Under the pieces are notes generated by a model, which was not told the origin of the DNA, made no database searches, and worked only from the letters and a program-made list of their open reading frames with translations. The position numbers and the translations under genes are program-made. Of a stretch of DNA of 64,000 nt, positions 18,358-26,131 are shown piece by piece; the stretch's first letter is position 1, and each line of letters opens with the position of its first letter. Origin of the DNA: Cytophagaceae bacterium (GTDB lineage Bacteria; Bacteroidota; Bacteroidia; Flavobacteriales; Flavobacteriaceae); contig PALD01000065.1 in assembly GCA_002710685.1 (NCBI GenBank), positions 58,062-122,061 of the forward strand, given 5' to 3'.

Positions 18358-19059
18358 ATGAAACTCCATAGTTTACTTTTTACGCTTGTCGTGATAACGG
18401 TCATGACTTCTTGCAAATCAGGAAAGCACCTTTTTATATTGTCAGGACAGTCCAACATGGCCCGTCTTGACCCTAGTATCTCATTTACCCCCACCATAGA
18501 GGATAAATATTGCAAGGACAACGTCATCATCATAAAGAACGCACTGGGAGGCCAACCCATGAGAAGGTGGTACAGGGACTGGAAATCTCCGGTCAAGGAC
18601 AAGTTTAAAGCACAAGCTGACCTGTATGATTCACTCATGGCGCAGGTCAATCCCGCAATTGAAAAGGCAAAACTTAAAACAATAACATTTATATGGATGC
18701 AGGGAGAACGTGATGCACGGGAAGCCCTGGGTGATGTATATGAAGAAAGCCTACTGGGACTCTATGACCAGCTCAGCAGGGATTTGGGCCGCAAGGACGT
18801 CAATTTTATAATAGGCCGGTTGAGCGATAACGGGATGGACAATGATACATTTCCGCACTGGACCAAAATACGTGACATCCAGGTAAGGGTGGGAGAATCA
18901 AACCCTAGGTTTGGGTGGATAGATACTGACGACCTCAACGATGGCATGCGCGGCGATACTGAGATTCACAACGACCTCCACATGGCAGACGAGGGGTACA
19001 GGATCATGGGAGAGCGTTTTGCCAAAAAGGCAATAGAGCTTATTGAAAAAAACGATTGA
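18358..19059 (+). CDS. SGNH-fold carbohydrate esterase lipoprotein (sialate O-acetylesterase-like)
   Basis: 233 aa from ATG 18358, chosen over the upstream in-frame ATG at 18307 because it gives a lipoprotein signal (VITVMTSC) and avoids overlap with the HxlR gene. HLFILSGQSNMARL is the block I motif with the nucleophilic serine; FIWMQGERDA is the middle block; DLHMADEGYRIMGERFA gives the Asp-x-His pair. This is the SASA/DUF303 type of acetylesterase, acting at the cell envelope on O-acetylated sugars. It could remove acetyl groups from the PUL glycans next door, but it is not in their operons. Confidence 0.8.
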   Translation: MKLHSLLFTLVVITVMTSCKSGKHLFILSGQSNMARLDPSISFTPTIEDKYCKDNVIIIKNALGGQPMRRWYRDWKSPVKDKFKAQADLYDSLMAQVNPAIEKAKLKTITFIWMQGERDAREALGDVYEESLLGLYDQLSRDLGRKDVNFIIGRLSDNGMDNDTFPHWTKIRDIQVRVGESNPRFGWIDTDDLNDGMRGDTEIHNDLHMADEGYRIMGERFAKKAIELIEKND

Positions 19060-19093
19060 CAATCAAGTACTTTACTACGATAGGTAAAAAATG

Positions 19094-19139
19094 TTTTGGC
19101 TACAGCCAAAAAAAAATCCCGGCCACAAAGGCCGGGATT
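19094..19139 (-). terminator. Double hairpin terminator downstream of the DUF2911 gene
   Basis: Read on the minus strand, GAATCCCGGCC pairs with GGCCGGGATT (10 bp) and runs straight into nine T. A second hairpin, TTTTGGCT/AGCCAAAA (19094-19111), follows directly. The A-run on the plus strand makes it a minus-strand terminator, although the stem may also stop the esterase transcript. Confidence 0.85.
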
Positions 19140-19162
19140 CCTGTTATTGCTTTTAAAGCTTT

Positions 19163-19738
19163 TTATATGGAAATCTTAAAGGGCACCATCAGTTCATCCC
19201 AATGCAGGTATGCCACTGCCGAATCTTCGGTAATATCATCAAAACCATAGCTCAACCATTCTTCCTTACTGGCCTTTTTGGGCGTTACCATAACGCGTAG
19301 GGCATCGGCACTATCATCATATTTGTAACTTCCCCATTGGTCATTCTTTTTATTGAAGATGACCGTCCATTGACCGCTTTCAGCCGGAATCATGTGGATG
19401 CTGTACTTACCTGCGGGCAAGGCCTGGCCTTCAACCTTTACATCCTTGTTGAATTCAATGGTCGTGTTTTCATTGGCACCGGCCCTCCATGGAAATGGCT
19501 TATTGTCTGAATATTTGTTTCCTTCTTGCATGCCCCATGGCACGAGTTCGCCCCATACCGTGCGCCCCTTGATACCGGGTCTGCTGTAGGTTATGGCAAT
19601 CATGGCATCATTGCCCACATACTGGGTTACCATAGCCTTCTGGCTGGGTTGTACCTTACCTCCCTGTGCATTTGCCGTGGGGGTCAGAGCTGCCATGAAG
19701 AACAGAGCTAGCATGATGGAATAGTGTAGTTTTTTCAT
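19163..19738 (-). CDS. DUF2911 family exported protein
   Basis: 191 aa with a Sec signal peptide (cleavage near ANAQ). The mature part contains ITYSRPGIKGRTVWGELVPWG, WRAGANENTTIEFNKDV, LPAGKYSIHMIP and WTVIFNK, which define the DUF2911 family of Bacteroidota. A beta-sandwich in the periplasm or outside is likely. The function is unknown. Monocistronic, with its own terminator. Confidence 0.9.
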   Translation of the reverse strand: MKKLHYSIMLALFFMAALTPTANAQGGKVQPSQKAMVTQYVGNDAMIAITYSRPGIKGRTVWGELVPWGMQEGNKYSDNKPFPWRAGANENTTIEFNKDVKVEGQALPAGKYSIHMIPAESGQWTVIFNKKNDQWGSYKYDDSADALRVMVTPKKASKEEWLSYGFDDITEDSAVAYLHWDELMVPFKISI

Positions 19739-19857
19739 AAGTCCTTTTTTAAATCTATAAATTTAAGTGCACTGGTTTCAAAATATCAGAAACCAATTGC
19801 TAGGCTAATTTAGGGAATTGCTTTGTAACTACTACACCGTTGTAAAAAGATTGGGTT

Positions 19858-20394
19858 CTATACACCACCGGGAATTCCCTGGACTCCCAGGAGAATCCGG
19901 TTATCAATCGTTGATCTATCAGCACTGTGCAGTACAGACATATCCCCGGTTGACTCCAGTATCACGGCCCTAACTTGAGAAAAATCAAGGGCATTTGCCT
20001 CCCTTAGCTTGGCTATCAAGTCACTTTCGCCCACATTGGTCTTATCCAGGTTATCATACAGGATCTTGCCTTCATACATCAGCATCATGGGAGCATTTGT
20101 AAATGCTGAATTGAGCTTTTTAGACTTGCGTACCACAAAGGCAAACAGGGTCTGAAATAACACGATACCAGCAAGGGCAACACCCCCCTTTAGCAATGAC
20201 TGATCTGTGTTCATGACCACGGAGGCCAGGATGGAACCTATGGCTATGGTTGAGGCAAAATCAAAGCTGGACATCTTGGCAAACGTCCGCAGGCCAGATA
20301 TACGCGTGATCACGATAATTATGGTAAAGATTGCAATCAAGGAGATAAATACCTTGACAAGGGTAAGGACGGGAGCAGAAAGCCAGGTTTCCAT
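19858..20394 (-). CDS. YetF/DUF421-family membrane protein
   Basis: 178 aa with three hydrophobic helices (about residues 10-30, 44-62, 68-90) followed by a soluble domain of about 85 residues. KMSSFDFASTIAIGSILASVV is the hallmark of DUF421 (YetF), and APMMLMYEGKILYDNLDKTNVGESDLIAKLREA matches its small C-terminal alpha/beta domain. Related proteins are involved in envelope or spore physiology in Bacillus; the biochemical role is unknown. It stands alone between DUF2911 and the PLP operon. Confidence 0.88.
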   Translation of the reverse strand: METWLSAPVLTLVKVFISLIAIFTIIIVITRISGLRTFAKMSSFDFASTIAIGSILASVVMNTDQSLLKGGVALAGIVLFQTLFAFVVRKSKKLNSAFTNAPMMLMYEGKILYDNLDKTNVGESDLIAKLREANALDFSQVRAVILESTGDMSVLHSADRSTIDNRILLGVQGIPGGV

Positions 20395-20480
20395 GCGATT
20401 GATTTTTTAAAGGATTGGTTAGCTTTTATAATGTAAGCATTTACTATTTTTCTAGGGGAGTACCTTCTAAATACTTTAAC

Positions 20481-20539
20481 TAACAATTGTTAAAAATAGT
20501 TATAGTTAATAAAATAGGATTCATAACAATATAATTTTG
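20481..20539 (+). promoter_or_regulatory. Candidate promoter/operator of the SbnA-like operon
   Basis: TAACAATTGTTA (20481-20492) is an exact 12-bp palindrome. TAATTTTG at 20532-20539 fits the Bacteroidota -7 element TAnnTTTG and lies 45 bases before the start codon. No clear -33 TTG is seen at the standard spacing. The palindrome does not look like a classical Fur box. Confidence 0.35.
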
Positions 20540-20584
20540 GTTAAAAGGCTAATAACGGGCTTTACCAACCAATCATCCATATAA

Positions 20585-21559
20585 ATGAATACAAGAATTA
20601 CCACGCAGGAAACCACGGGTGCAATTGATTCAATTCTTGATACGGTGGGCAATACTCCACTTGTACGTTTAAAACAGATTTCGGCCACTACGGGTATTGA
20701 TGTATATGGTAAGTTAGAAATGGCCAACCCCGGCGGAAGCATCAAGGACCGTACTTCCTTGAGCATCCTGGAACATGGCATTAAAGAAGGCTTTATAACC
20801 CCGGCCACCACCCTTGTTGAAAGCAGTAGTGGCAACATGGCCATAGGCCTGGCACAAGTATGCAGTTATTATAACATACCCTTAATCATTGTGGTTGACC
20901 CTAAGGCAAATGCACATACCATCAAGATACTCAAAGCCTATGGGGTCACCGTTGATAGGGTCGAGAAGCCTGCTGATCATGGTGGATATCTACAAGCAAG
21001 ATTAGACAGGGTGCAGCAACTGTTACAGGATATACCTGATTCTTTTTGGACTAATCAATATGCAAACCATGCTAACCCACAAGCGCATTATCATACCATG
21101 GCAGAGATTGCACAAAAACTGCCCGGGGTAGATTATGTTTTTGCGGCTACGAGTACCTGCGGGACGTTGATGGGCTGTGCCTCATATATACAGGCAAATG
21201 GCCTCACGGCCCAGCTCATCGCGGTAGATGCCGTGGGGAGTGTTATTTTTGGCGATAAGCCAAAAAAACGCCTTATTCCCGGTCACGGTGCTGCGGTTGC
21301 TTCAAAATTTTTAGATAAAAAAGTCATTGATGGCGTGGTGCATATCACAGACCTTGAATGTGTTGAAGGCTGTAATAAATTGCTTAAGAGCGAAAGTATC
21401 CTGGCCGGGGGCTCTTCTGGAGGGGTGATTTCCGCATTTCTCAAAATGGCCCCTACCCTTCCCAAGGACGCCAAATGTGTCCTAATACTTTGTGACAGGG
21501 GTGAACGCTACCTGGATACCATCTACAACGAGCAATGGGTCGCTAAAAAATTAAAATAA
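20585..21559 (+). CDS. SbnA-like PLP-dependent synthase (cysteine synthase fold)
   Basis: 324 aa, fold-type II PLP enzyme. GNTPLVRL starts the fold; NPGGSIKDR (50-56) carries the Schiff-base lysine K54; ESSSGNMAIGLAQ is the substrate loop, ATSTCGTLMG holds the phosphate pocket, and ILAGGSSGG follows. The loop and length fit SbnA-type N-(2-amino-2-carboxyethyl)-L-glutamate synthases rather than CysK. Those join an activated serine with glutamate on the route to 2,3-diaminopropionate, a siderophore and antibiotic building block. The stop overlaps the next start by one base (TAATG), so the two products are translationally coupled. An alternative is a cysteine synthase paralogue. Confidence 0.8.
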   Translation: MNTRITTQETTGAIDSILDTVGNTPLVRLKQISATTGIDVYGKLEMANPGGSIKDRTSLSILEHGIKEGFITPATTLVESSSGNMAIGLAQVCSYYNIPLIIVVDPKANAHTIKILKAYGVTVDRVEKPADHGGYLQARLDRVQQLLQDIPDSFWTNQYANHANPQAHYHTMAEIAQKLPGVDYVFAATSTCGTLMGCASYIQANGLTAQLIAVDAVGSVIFGDKPKKRLIPGHGAAVASKFLDKKVIDGVVHITDLECVEGCNKLLKSESILAGGSSGGVISAFLKMAPTLPKDAKCVLILCDRGERYLDTIYNEQWVAKKLK

Positions 21560-23292
21560 TGGCCGCAAGGGAGGTACATATTGGCATTATAGGTTTCGGC
21601 CCCAAGGGCCTGTACGGCCTGGAGCGGTTACTGGCCTCCCTGCATGCACACCAGGAGGTGCCCAGGGTTCATGTGCACCTGTACAACAAGACCGGGGCCT
21701 TTGCCACGGGATGGGTCTATGCCATAAACCAGCCACGATACTTATTGATGAACTATCCCAATGGTTTTATATCGCTTGCCCCAGTGGATGCTCCACCAGC
21801 CATCTGCAACATCATGTCCTTTACACAATGGCAGGCGATAGCCTCCCATGAATCCATCGCACATGAACAACACCAGGTCGCCCCGCGCCGGGAAGTGGGC
21901 AAGTACCTCAGCTATTATTTTGACAAACTGTGTGAAACGGTACATAAAAATATCACGGTACACAGGCATATCGCCACGGTGACCGGCATTGAGCAGGACG
22001 ACTGCGGCTATTTAGTAAAAAGCACATCAGGATCTTCAAGCGCGCGGTTCAGCTCCCTTTTGATCACCACGGGGCATTCCCCCAGTATTGAGAGCAGGTC
22101 GCAACATAACACTGATGACCGTTTTACCATTCCATTTGTGTATCCCGTGATGAAAAAACTTGGGGATATCAAGCCACAGGCTGTAGTGGCCTGCATGGGC
22201 ATGGGCCTCACCGCCATTGACACCATCCTAGCGCTTACCGAGGGCCGCGGGGGGAAGTTCATCCGTAAAGCCAGGGGATGGCGGTACGTAAAAAGCGGTG
22301 AAGAACCCCGGTGCATCCTGCCCTACTCCCGCTCTGGACTGCCCATCATCCCCCGGGGGGTCAATGGTTTTAAGCAAGAACAAACCAGTTTTTACCTCAG
22401 GCAATATGTAAGTAGCCTTTCGGCGAAAGCCACTCAACTGGATTTTATAGAGGATGTACTGCCCTTGATAAAACAGGATATCCTTGCCCATTACTACCAC
22501 AGCCTGTTCAAAATCCATGGTTTTAAACCTTCCCCACCGGGGAATTTTGAGACCCTGCAACAGGATATCAAGAGTTTTCATGCTACACATGAATCCATTG
22601 CCCGTTTTGATGTAGGTGAATTTCTTACCGGAAACCTTGGCCATGAAGATATACGGGAATACTGGCAATTTTGGATAGATGAAAACCAAGACGCTACAAG
22701 TCCGTTTCTTGCGGCGGCGGCGGCATGGCGTTTTCTCGCAGATGACTTTAATTATCTCTACAGCAACGACCTCCTTACCCCAAGCTCTAAAATCGAATTT
22801 CAAAAATCATACTTTGGGCTGTTCAACAGGATTGCCTATGGCCCCCCCGTGGTCAACATACAGAAGATGCTCGCCCTGATGGACAGCGGTATCCTTGACT
22901 GCTCAATGGCAGCGCATCCAGAAATCAAAATTGAGGGAAATGCAAGACGGTTGGTACTCAAGGATAAACAGGTGTCCATTGACCATAGTATTGATGCACG
23001 GTTGCCTCGCGGTTTTTCAAAAGGGGCATCAGTGATTTTTACCCAGGACGACTCCTTGTTCTCGATGTATGATTGCAAGGGGGATATCACGGAGCTTAAC
23101 TGCTCCATCCACGGCCACCCCATAAACCCACAGGGCGAGGAAATCAAGTCCATAACGCTCTATGGCACCCCCACAGAGGGCAAGTTGTTTGATAACGATT
23201 CCCTCTCCCGCAAACAGAATGATACCGCCACGCAATGGGCTCACAATACGGTTGCACAGATAATAAAAAATGAAAATTGTACACCAGTCTAG
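21559..23292 (+). CDS. FAD/NAD(P)-binding protein of the SbnA-like operon
   Basis: 577 aa. The N-terminus IGIIGFGPKGLYGLERLL is a GxGxxG dinucleotide-binding motif of the FAD/NAD(P)-binding family (PF13454-like). LLMNYPNGFISLAP and the second Rossmann segment ACMGMGLTAIDTILALTEGRGG fit the same family, as does LPYSRSGLPIIPRG. Such proteins accompany non-ribosomal and siderophore-type pathways, where their reaction is mostly unknown. In the staphyloferrin B route an oxidase (SbnB) of a different fold cleaves the SbnA product; this flavoprotein could do that step here, which is inference. Coupled to the upstream gene by a 1-base overlap. Confidence 0.75.
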   Translation: MAAREVHIGIIGFGPKGLYGLERLLASLHAHQEVPRVHVHLYNKTGAFATGWVYAINQPRYLLMNYPNGFISLAPVDAPPAICNIMSFTQWQAIASHESIAHEQHQVAPRREVGKYLSYYFDKLCETVHKNITVHRHIATVTGIEQDDCGYLVKSTSGSSSARFSSLLITTGHSPSIESRSQHNTDDRFTIPFVYPVMKKLGDIKPQAVVACMGMGLTAIDTILALTEGRGGKFIRKARGWRYVKSGEEPRCILPYSRSGLPIIPRGVNGFKQEQTSFYLRQYVSSLSAKATQLDFIEDVLPLIKQDILAHYYHSLFKIHGFKPSPPGNFETLQQDIKSFHATHESIARFDVGEFLTGNLGHEDIREYWQFWIDENQDATSPFLAAAAAWRFLADDFNYLYSNDLLTPSSKIEFQKSYFGLFNRIAYGPPVVNIQKMLALMDSGILDCSMAAHPEIKIEGNARRLVLKDKQVSIDHSIDARLPRGFSKGASVIFTQDDSLFSMYDCKGDITELNCSIHGHPINPQGEEIKSITLYGTPTEGKLFDNDSLSRKQNDTATQWAHNTVAQIIKNENCTPV

Positions 23293-24718
23293 CATGAAGC
23301 AACAATTACCCAGATTACGCCCACTTACCTCTCCATGGATGTTCAACATCATGGAAAACACGCAACTCCAGCAGGAATTATTTGATACCTATGGCTCGCC
23401 CATCAATGTTCATGACCTGCCCTCGTTTGTGGGGAACATCAAGGAATATCTGGAAATCCTAGACACTTATCCCTTTAAAAGCCAAATCTTCTTTGCCCGT
23501 AAGGCTAACAAGTTCAGGAACCTTATCAACGCGGCGGTCAATGCCGGCATAGGGGTGGATACGGCCAGTTATCAAGAGTTAAAGCAATGTCTTGACCTTA
23601 AGGTCCAGGCGGACAAGCTTATCTCCACAGCTGCCATAAAAAACAACAAACTACTAGAACTGGCGGTGCAGGAAGGGGTATTGCTCATCATCGATAACCA
23701 GGACGAACTACAGCAATTGCTTCGCGTGGCAAAAAGGCTCGACACCCCGGCTAAAATAGGCATACGGGTATCTGGTTTTGCCTATCAGGGAAAAAAACTT
23801 TACAGTCGTTTTGGTTTTGATATCGATACGGTGGAGCACACCTTGCATGATTTTTTTCGCGAAAGCGGGAACAAAACATACCTGCAGGTTGAAGGACTGC
23901 ACTTTCACCTGGATGGCTACAGCACCGCCCAGAGGGGCCACTCCATTCATCAATCGCTCGACTTGGCAATGCGTCTTCGGGAGCAGGGGTTTACGGTTTC
24001 GTTTATAGACATTGGCGGGGGCATCCTGATGAACTACCTGGCTTCTAAAAATGAATGGAAAACCTTTCAGGATACCTTGCAACAGGCCCTGCTTGACAAC
24101 CACAGGCCCATTACCTACAACAATGATGGCCTGGGCTATAGCACCAGGAATGGCAAGGTGGAGGGCACGTTGGCCACCTACCCCTATTACAATGAAAATT
24201 CAAAGGCCAGCTTTCTCAGGGACATCCTGGAGACCCCAGATGCGCACTCACGCACTGTCGCCCAGCGACTGCATGCACTAAAAGTAGAACTGCGCCTGGA
24301 ACCGGGAAGGAGCCTGCTCAACCAGGTGGGCATGACCATGGCGCGGGTTGCCCACCGCAAGGTGGACGCCACAGGCACCCACCTGGTGGGGTTGGAGATG
24401 AACATGTCGCAGATGATGAGCTCAAGTGCAGATTTCCTGCTTGACCCCTTTGTTGCCTTTCAAGCAAGGGATGGGGCAAAACCTGCCGTAGAGGTCTATT
24501 TTACCGGGGCCTATTGCCTGGAACGTGACATCCTGCTCAAAAGAAAGATTGCCCTGCCCCAACTTCCTGACATAGGCGATACCATTTTTTTTGTGAACAC
24601 CGCCGGGTACATGATGCACTTTTTTGAGACAGAGGCCCACCTTTTTCAACGGGCCAGGAACTTGGCGCTTCCGCAAAAGAAAGCCACCTACGGCCTCAAG
24701 GATTTTGAAGGAGAATAA
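23270..24718 (+). CDS. Fold-type III PLP decarboxylase, Y4yA-like
   Basis: 482 aa from ATG 23270, which overlaps the upstream gene by 23 bases; ATG 23294, two bases after that stop, is an equally good start. The protein has the alanine racemase-like barrel of Orn/DAP/Arg decarboxylases: IFFARKANKF with the PLP lysine, VEGLHFHLDG, FIDIGGGILMNY, RLEPGRSLL, and YCLERDILL, the counterpart of the usual CxxxD. The long form and the DNHRPITYNNDGLGY insertion resemble the Y4yA family rather than LysA. It would decarboxylate an amino acid, perhaps the product of the two upstream enzymes. No transporter or siderophore synthetase is adjacent. Confidence 0.78.
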   Translation: MKIVHQSSMKQQLPRLRPLTSPWMFNIMENTQLQQELFDTYGSPINVHDLPSFVGNIKEYLEILDTYPFKSQIFFARKANKFRNLINAAVNAGIGVDTASYQELKQCLDLKVQADKLISTAAIKNNKLLELAVQEGVLLIIDNQDELQQLLRVAKRLDTPAKIGIRVSGFAYQGKKLYSRFGFDIDTVEHTLHDFFRESGNKTYLQVEGLHFHLDGYSTAQRGHSIHQSLDLAMRLREQGFTVSFIDIGGGILMNYLASKNEWKTFQDTLQQALLDNHRPITYNNDGLGYSTRNGKVEGTLATYPYYNENSKASFLRDILETPDAHSRTVAQRLHALKVELRLEPGRSLLNQVGMTMARVAHRKVDATGTHLVGLEMNMSQMMSSSADFLLDPFVAFQARDGAKPAVEVYFTGAYCLERDILLKRKIALPQLPDIGDTIFFVNTAGYMMHFFETEAHLFQRARNLALPQKKATYGLKDFEGE

Positions 24719-24729
24719 ACCTGTAATCC

Positions 24730-24746
24730 TTTCGCTTAAAGCGAAA
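24730..24746. repeat. Palindrome TTTCGCTT-A-AAGCGAAA, intergenic
   Basis: Exact 8-bp arms around one base, just after the Y4yA-like gene. It belongs to the family of TTTCGCGAAA-type palindromes scattered through the window and could also act as a weak terminator for the three-gene operon. Confidence 0.6.
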
Positions 24747-24853
24747 TAAAAAGGCATATGAACACACGGGGAACATAAAATCCTGATTTGTGGTTACCGG
24801 TCACAAGCCAAATAAAAAAGTTTCTATAAATTACCCCCTATTATACCACACTC

Positions 24854-26002
24854 ATGAAAAAAATCTTGCTTGCCCTGCTTGCTCCCGTGGCGCTCATAGC
24901 CTGTAAAAACAATACTAACGGCGAACAAAAGGAAGAAACCACCACTACCGAAACGGCTGAAACCTATAGCAATCCCATTCCGGTAAAGTTTGGCGATCCC
25001 TATATTCTCAATGATGGCAGCGGCACCTATTACATGTACGGTACGGGTGGCGGTGCAAAAAACGGTTTTGCGACGTACTCATCGCAAGACCTTGTCAACT
25101 GGAAATTTGAGGGACAGGTGTATGATGCGGTTAAGGAAGATTCTTGGGGAATCAAGGATTTCTGGGCGCCCGAGGTGTATAAATTTGACGATAAATACTA
25201 CATTTTTTTCAGCGCCCAATGGAAGGAAAACCCCAATAACGAACTGGAGAATTTCATGATAGGCGTTGCGGTGGCAGATAGTCCCACAGGGCCTTTTCAT
25301 GACCTTGAGGATAAGCCCATCTTTGACCCGGGCTACCCCATCATTGATGCCAATGTCTATCAAGATGATGACGGCACGTTCTACCTATATTATTCGAGGG
25401 TGTGTTATAAACATCCCGTGGAATCTGAGGTTGCGGAATGGGCCAAGAAAAAAGGGTGGTATGATGAGATTGAGGAGAGCTGGGTCTATGGGGTTAAGCT
25501 TGCGCCAGATTTTAAAAGCGTGATAGGTGAACCGCAACTTTTACTTAGGCCCCCGCTAGAGATGGATAATCAAAATGCTGAGTGGGAAAGCCGCTCCGTG
25601 ACTTCGCATGAAGTCAACCGCAGATGGACGGAAGGCTCTTATATCTTTAAGGAAGACGGGAAATATTATATCATGTATTCGGCCAACTTTTACGGGGGTG
25701 AAAACTATGCCGTGGGCTACGCCACGGGCGATTCTCCATTAGGCCCTTTTACAAAGGCTAACAATAATCCCATCCTAGAGAAGAACACCCAGGACGGTGG
25801 TGATGTCACGGGCACCGGCCACAATAGCCTGGTGTTTCTTGACAATGGTAAAATCTATACCGTGTATCATGGCAGGACAACAGGTTCTGGTAAAGAGCGG
25901 GTGGTTTTCCTGGACGAGATTGCAATACAGGATGATGGGCAATTGACCGTAAAAGGCCCCACAACCACTGCACAGCCCATGCCGCTGGATGGTGGTGAGT
26001 AA
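24854..26002 (+). CDS. GH43-family glycosidase lipoprotein
   Basis: 382 aa with lipobox ALIAC followed by an acidic, low-complexity linker. The five-bladed propeller has the three family carboxylates: base D48 in FGDPYIL, pKa-setting D165 in PIIDANVYQ, and acid E260 in RRWTEGSYIF. FWAPEVYKFDDKYYIFFSA and HNSLVF are further GH43 signs. Substrates of the family are mostly arabinosides, xylosides or galactosides; nothing here decides among them. It is transcribed toward PUL 2 and is the only glycosidase of that region on the plus strand, so it may be a satellite gene of PUL 2. Confidence 0.88.
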   Translation: MKKILLALLAPVALIACKNNTNGEQKEETTTTETAETYSNPIPVKFGDPYILNDGSGTYYMYGTGGGAKNGFATYSSQDLVNWKFEGQVYDAVKEDSWGIKDFWAPEVYKFDDKYYIFFSAQWKENPNNELENFMIGVAVADSPTGPFHDLEDKPIFDPGYPIIDANVYQDDDGTFYLYYSRVCYKHPVESEVAEWAKKKGWYDEIEESWVYGVKLAPDFKSVIGEPQLLLRPPLEMDNQNAEWESRSVTSHEVNRRWTEGSYIFKEDGKYYIMYSANFYGGENYAVGYATGDSPLGPFTKANNNPILEKNTQDGGDVTGTGHNSLVFLDNGKIYTVYHGRTTGSGKERVVFLDEIAIQDDGQLTVKGPTTTAQPMPLDGGE

Positions 26003-26055
26003 ACCTGGGGGCAGGTAAATTTCCCAATATCTTTCTAAGCAAAAACTATAAAAAC

Positions 26056-26120
26056 AAGACCGCAAGGGAGCTGATGGAAAAACTAAAATCACTAATGAAA
26101 ATAGCTCCCTAGGGTCTTTT
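26056..26120. terminator. Long hairpin between convergent GH43 and PhoD genes
   Basis: AAGACC-GCA-AGGGAGCT pairs with AGCTCCCT-A-GGTCTT around a loop of about 30 bases, followed on the plus strand by TTTT and CTATTCC. It lies between converging genes, so it probably stops both transcripts. The large loop is unusual. Confidence 0.6.
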
Positions 26121-26131
26121 CTATTCCTTAT

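Noticed and set aside
20585..21559. Plain cysteine synthase (cysK) call.
   Set aside because: The ESSSGNMAIG loop, the tight coupling to a flavoprotein and a decarboxylase, and the absence of sulfur genes favour an SbnA-like role.
22228..22803. Long minus-strand reading frame (191 codons) opposite the flavoprotein gene.
   Set aside because: It has no recognisable motif, odd composition, and lies wholly opposite a well-supported gene in a coupled operon; it is a shadow of that gene's codon use.
23270..24718. Diaminopimelate decarboxylase (lysA).
   Set aside because: Longer than LysA, with an extra insertion and operon partners unrelated to lysine; the Y4yA-like branch fits better.
26056..26120. 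Miniature inverted-repeat transposon.
   Set aside because: The inverted arms fit a terminator between convergent genes, no target-site duplication is seen, and there is no second copy in the window.
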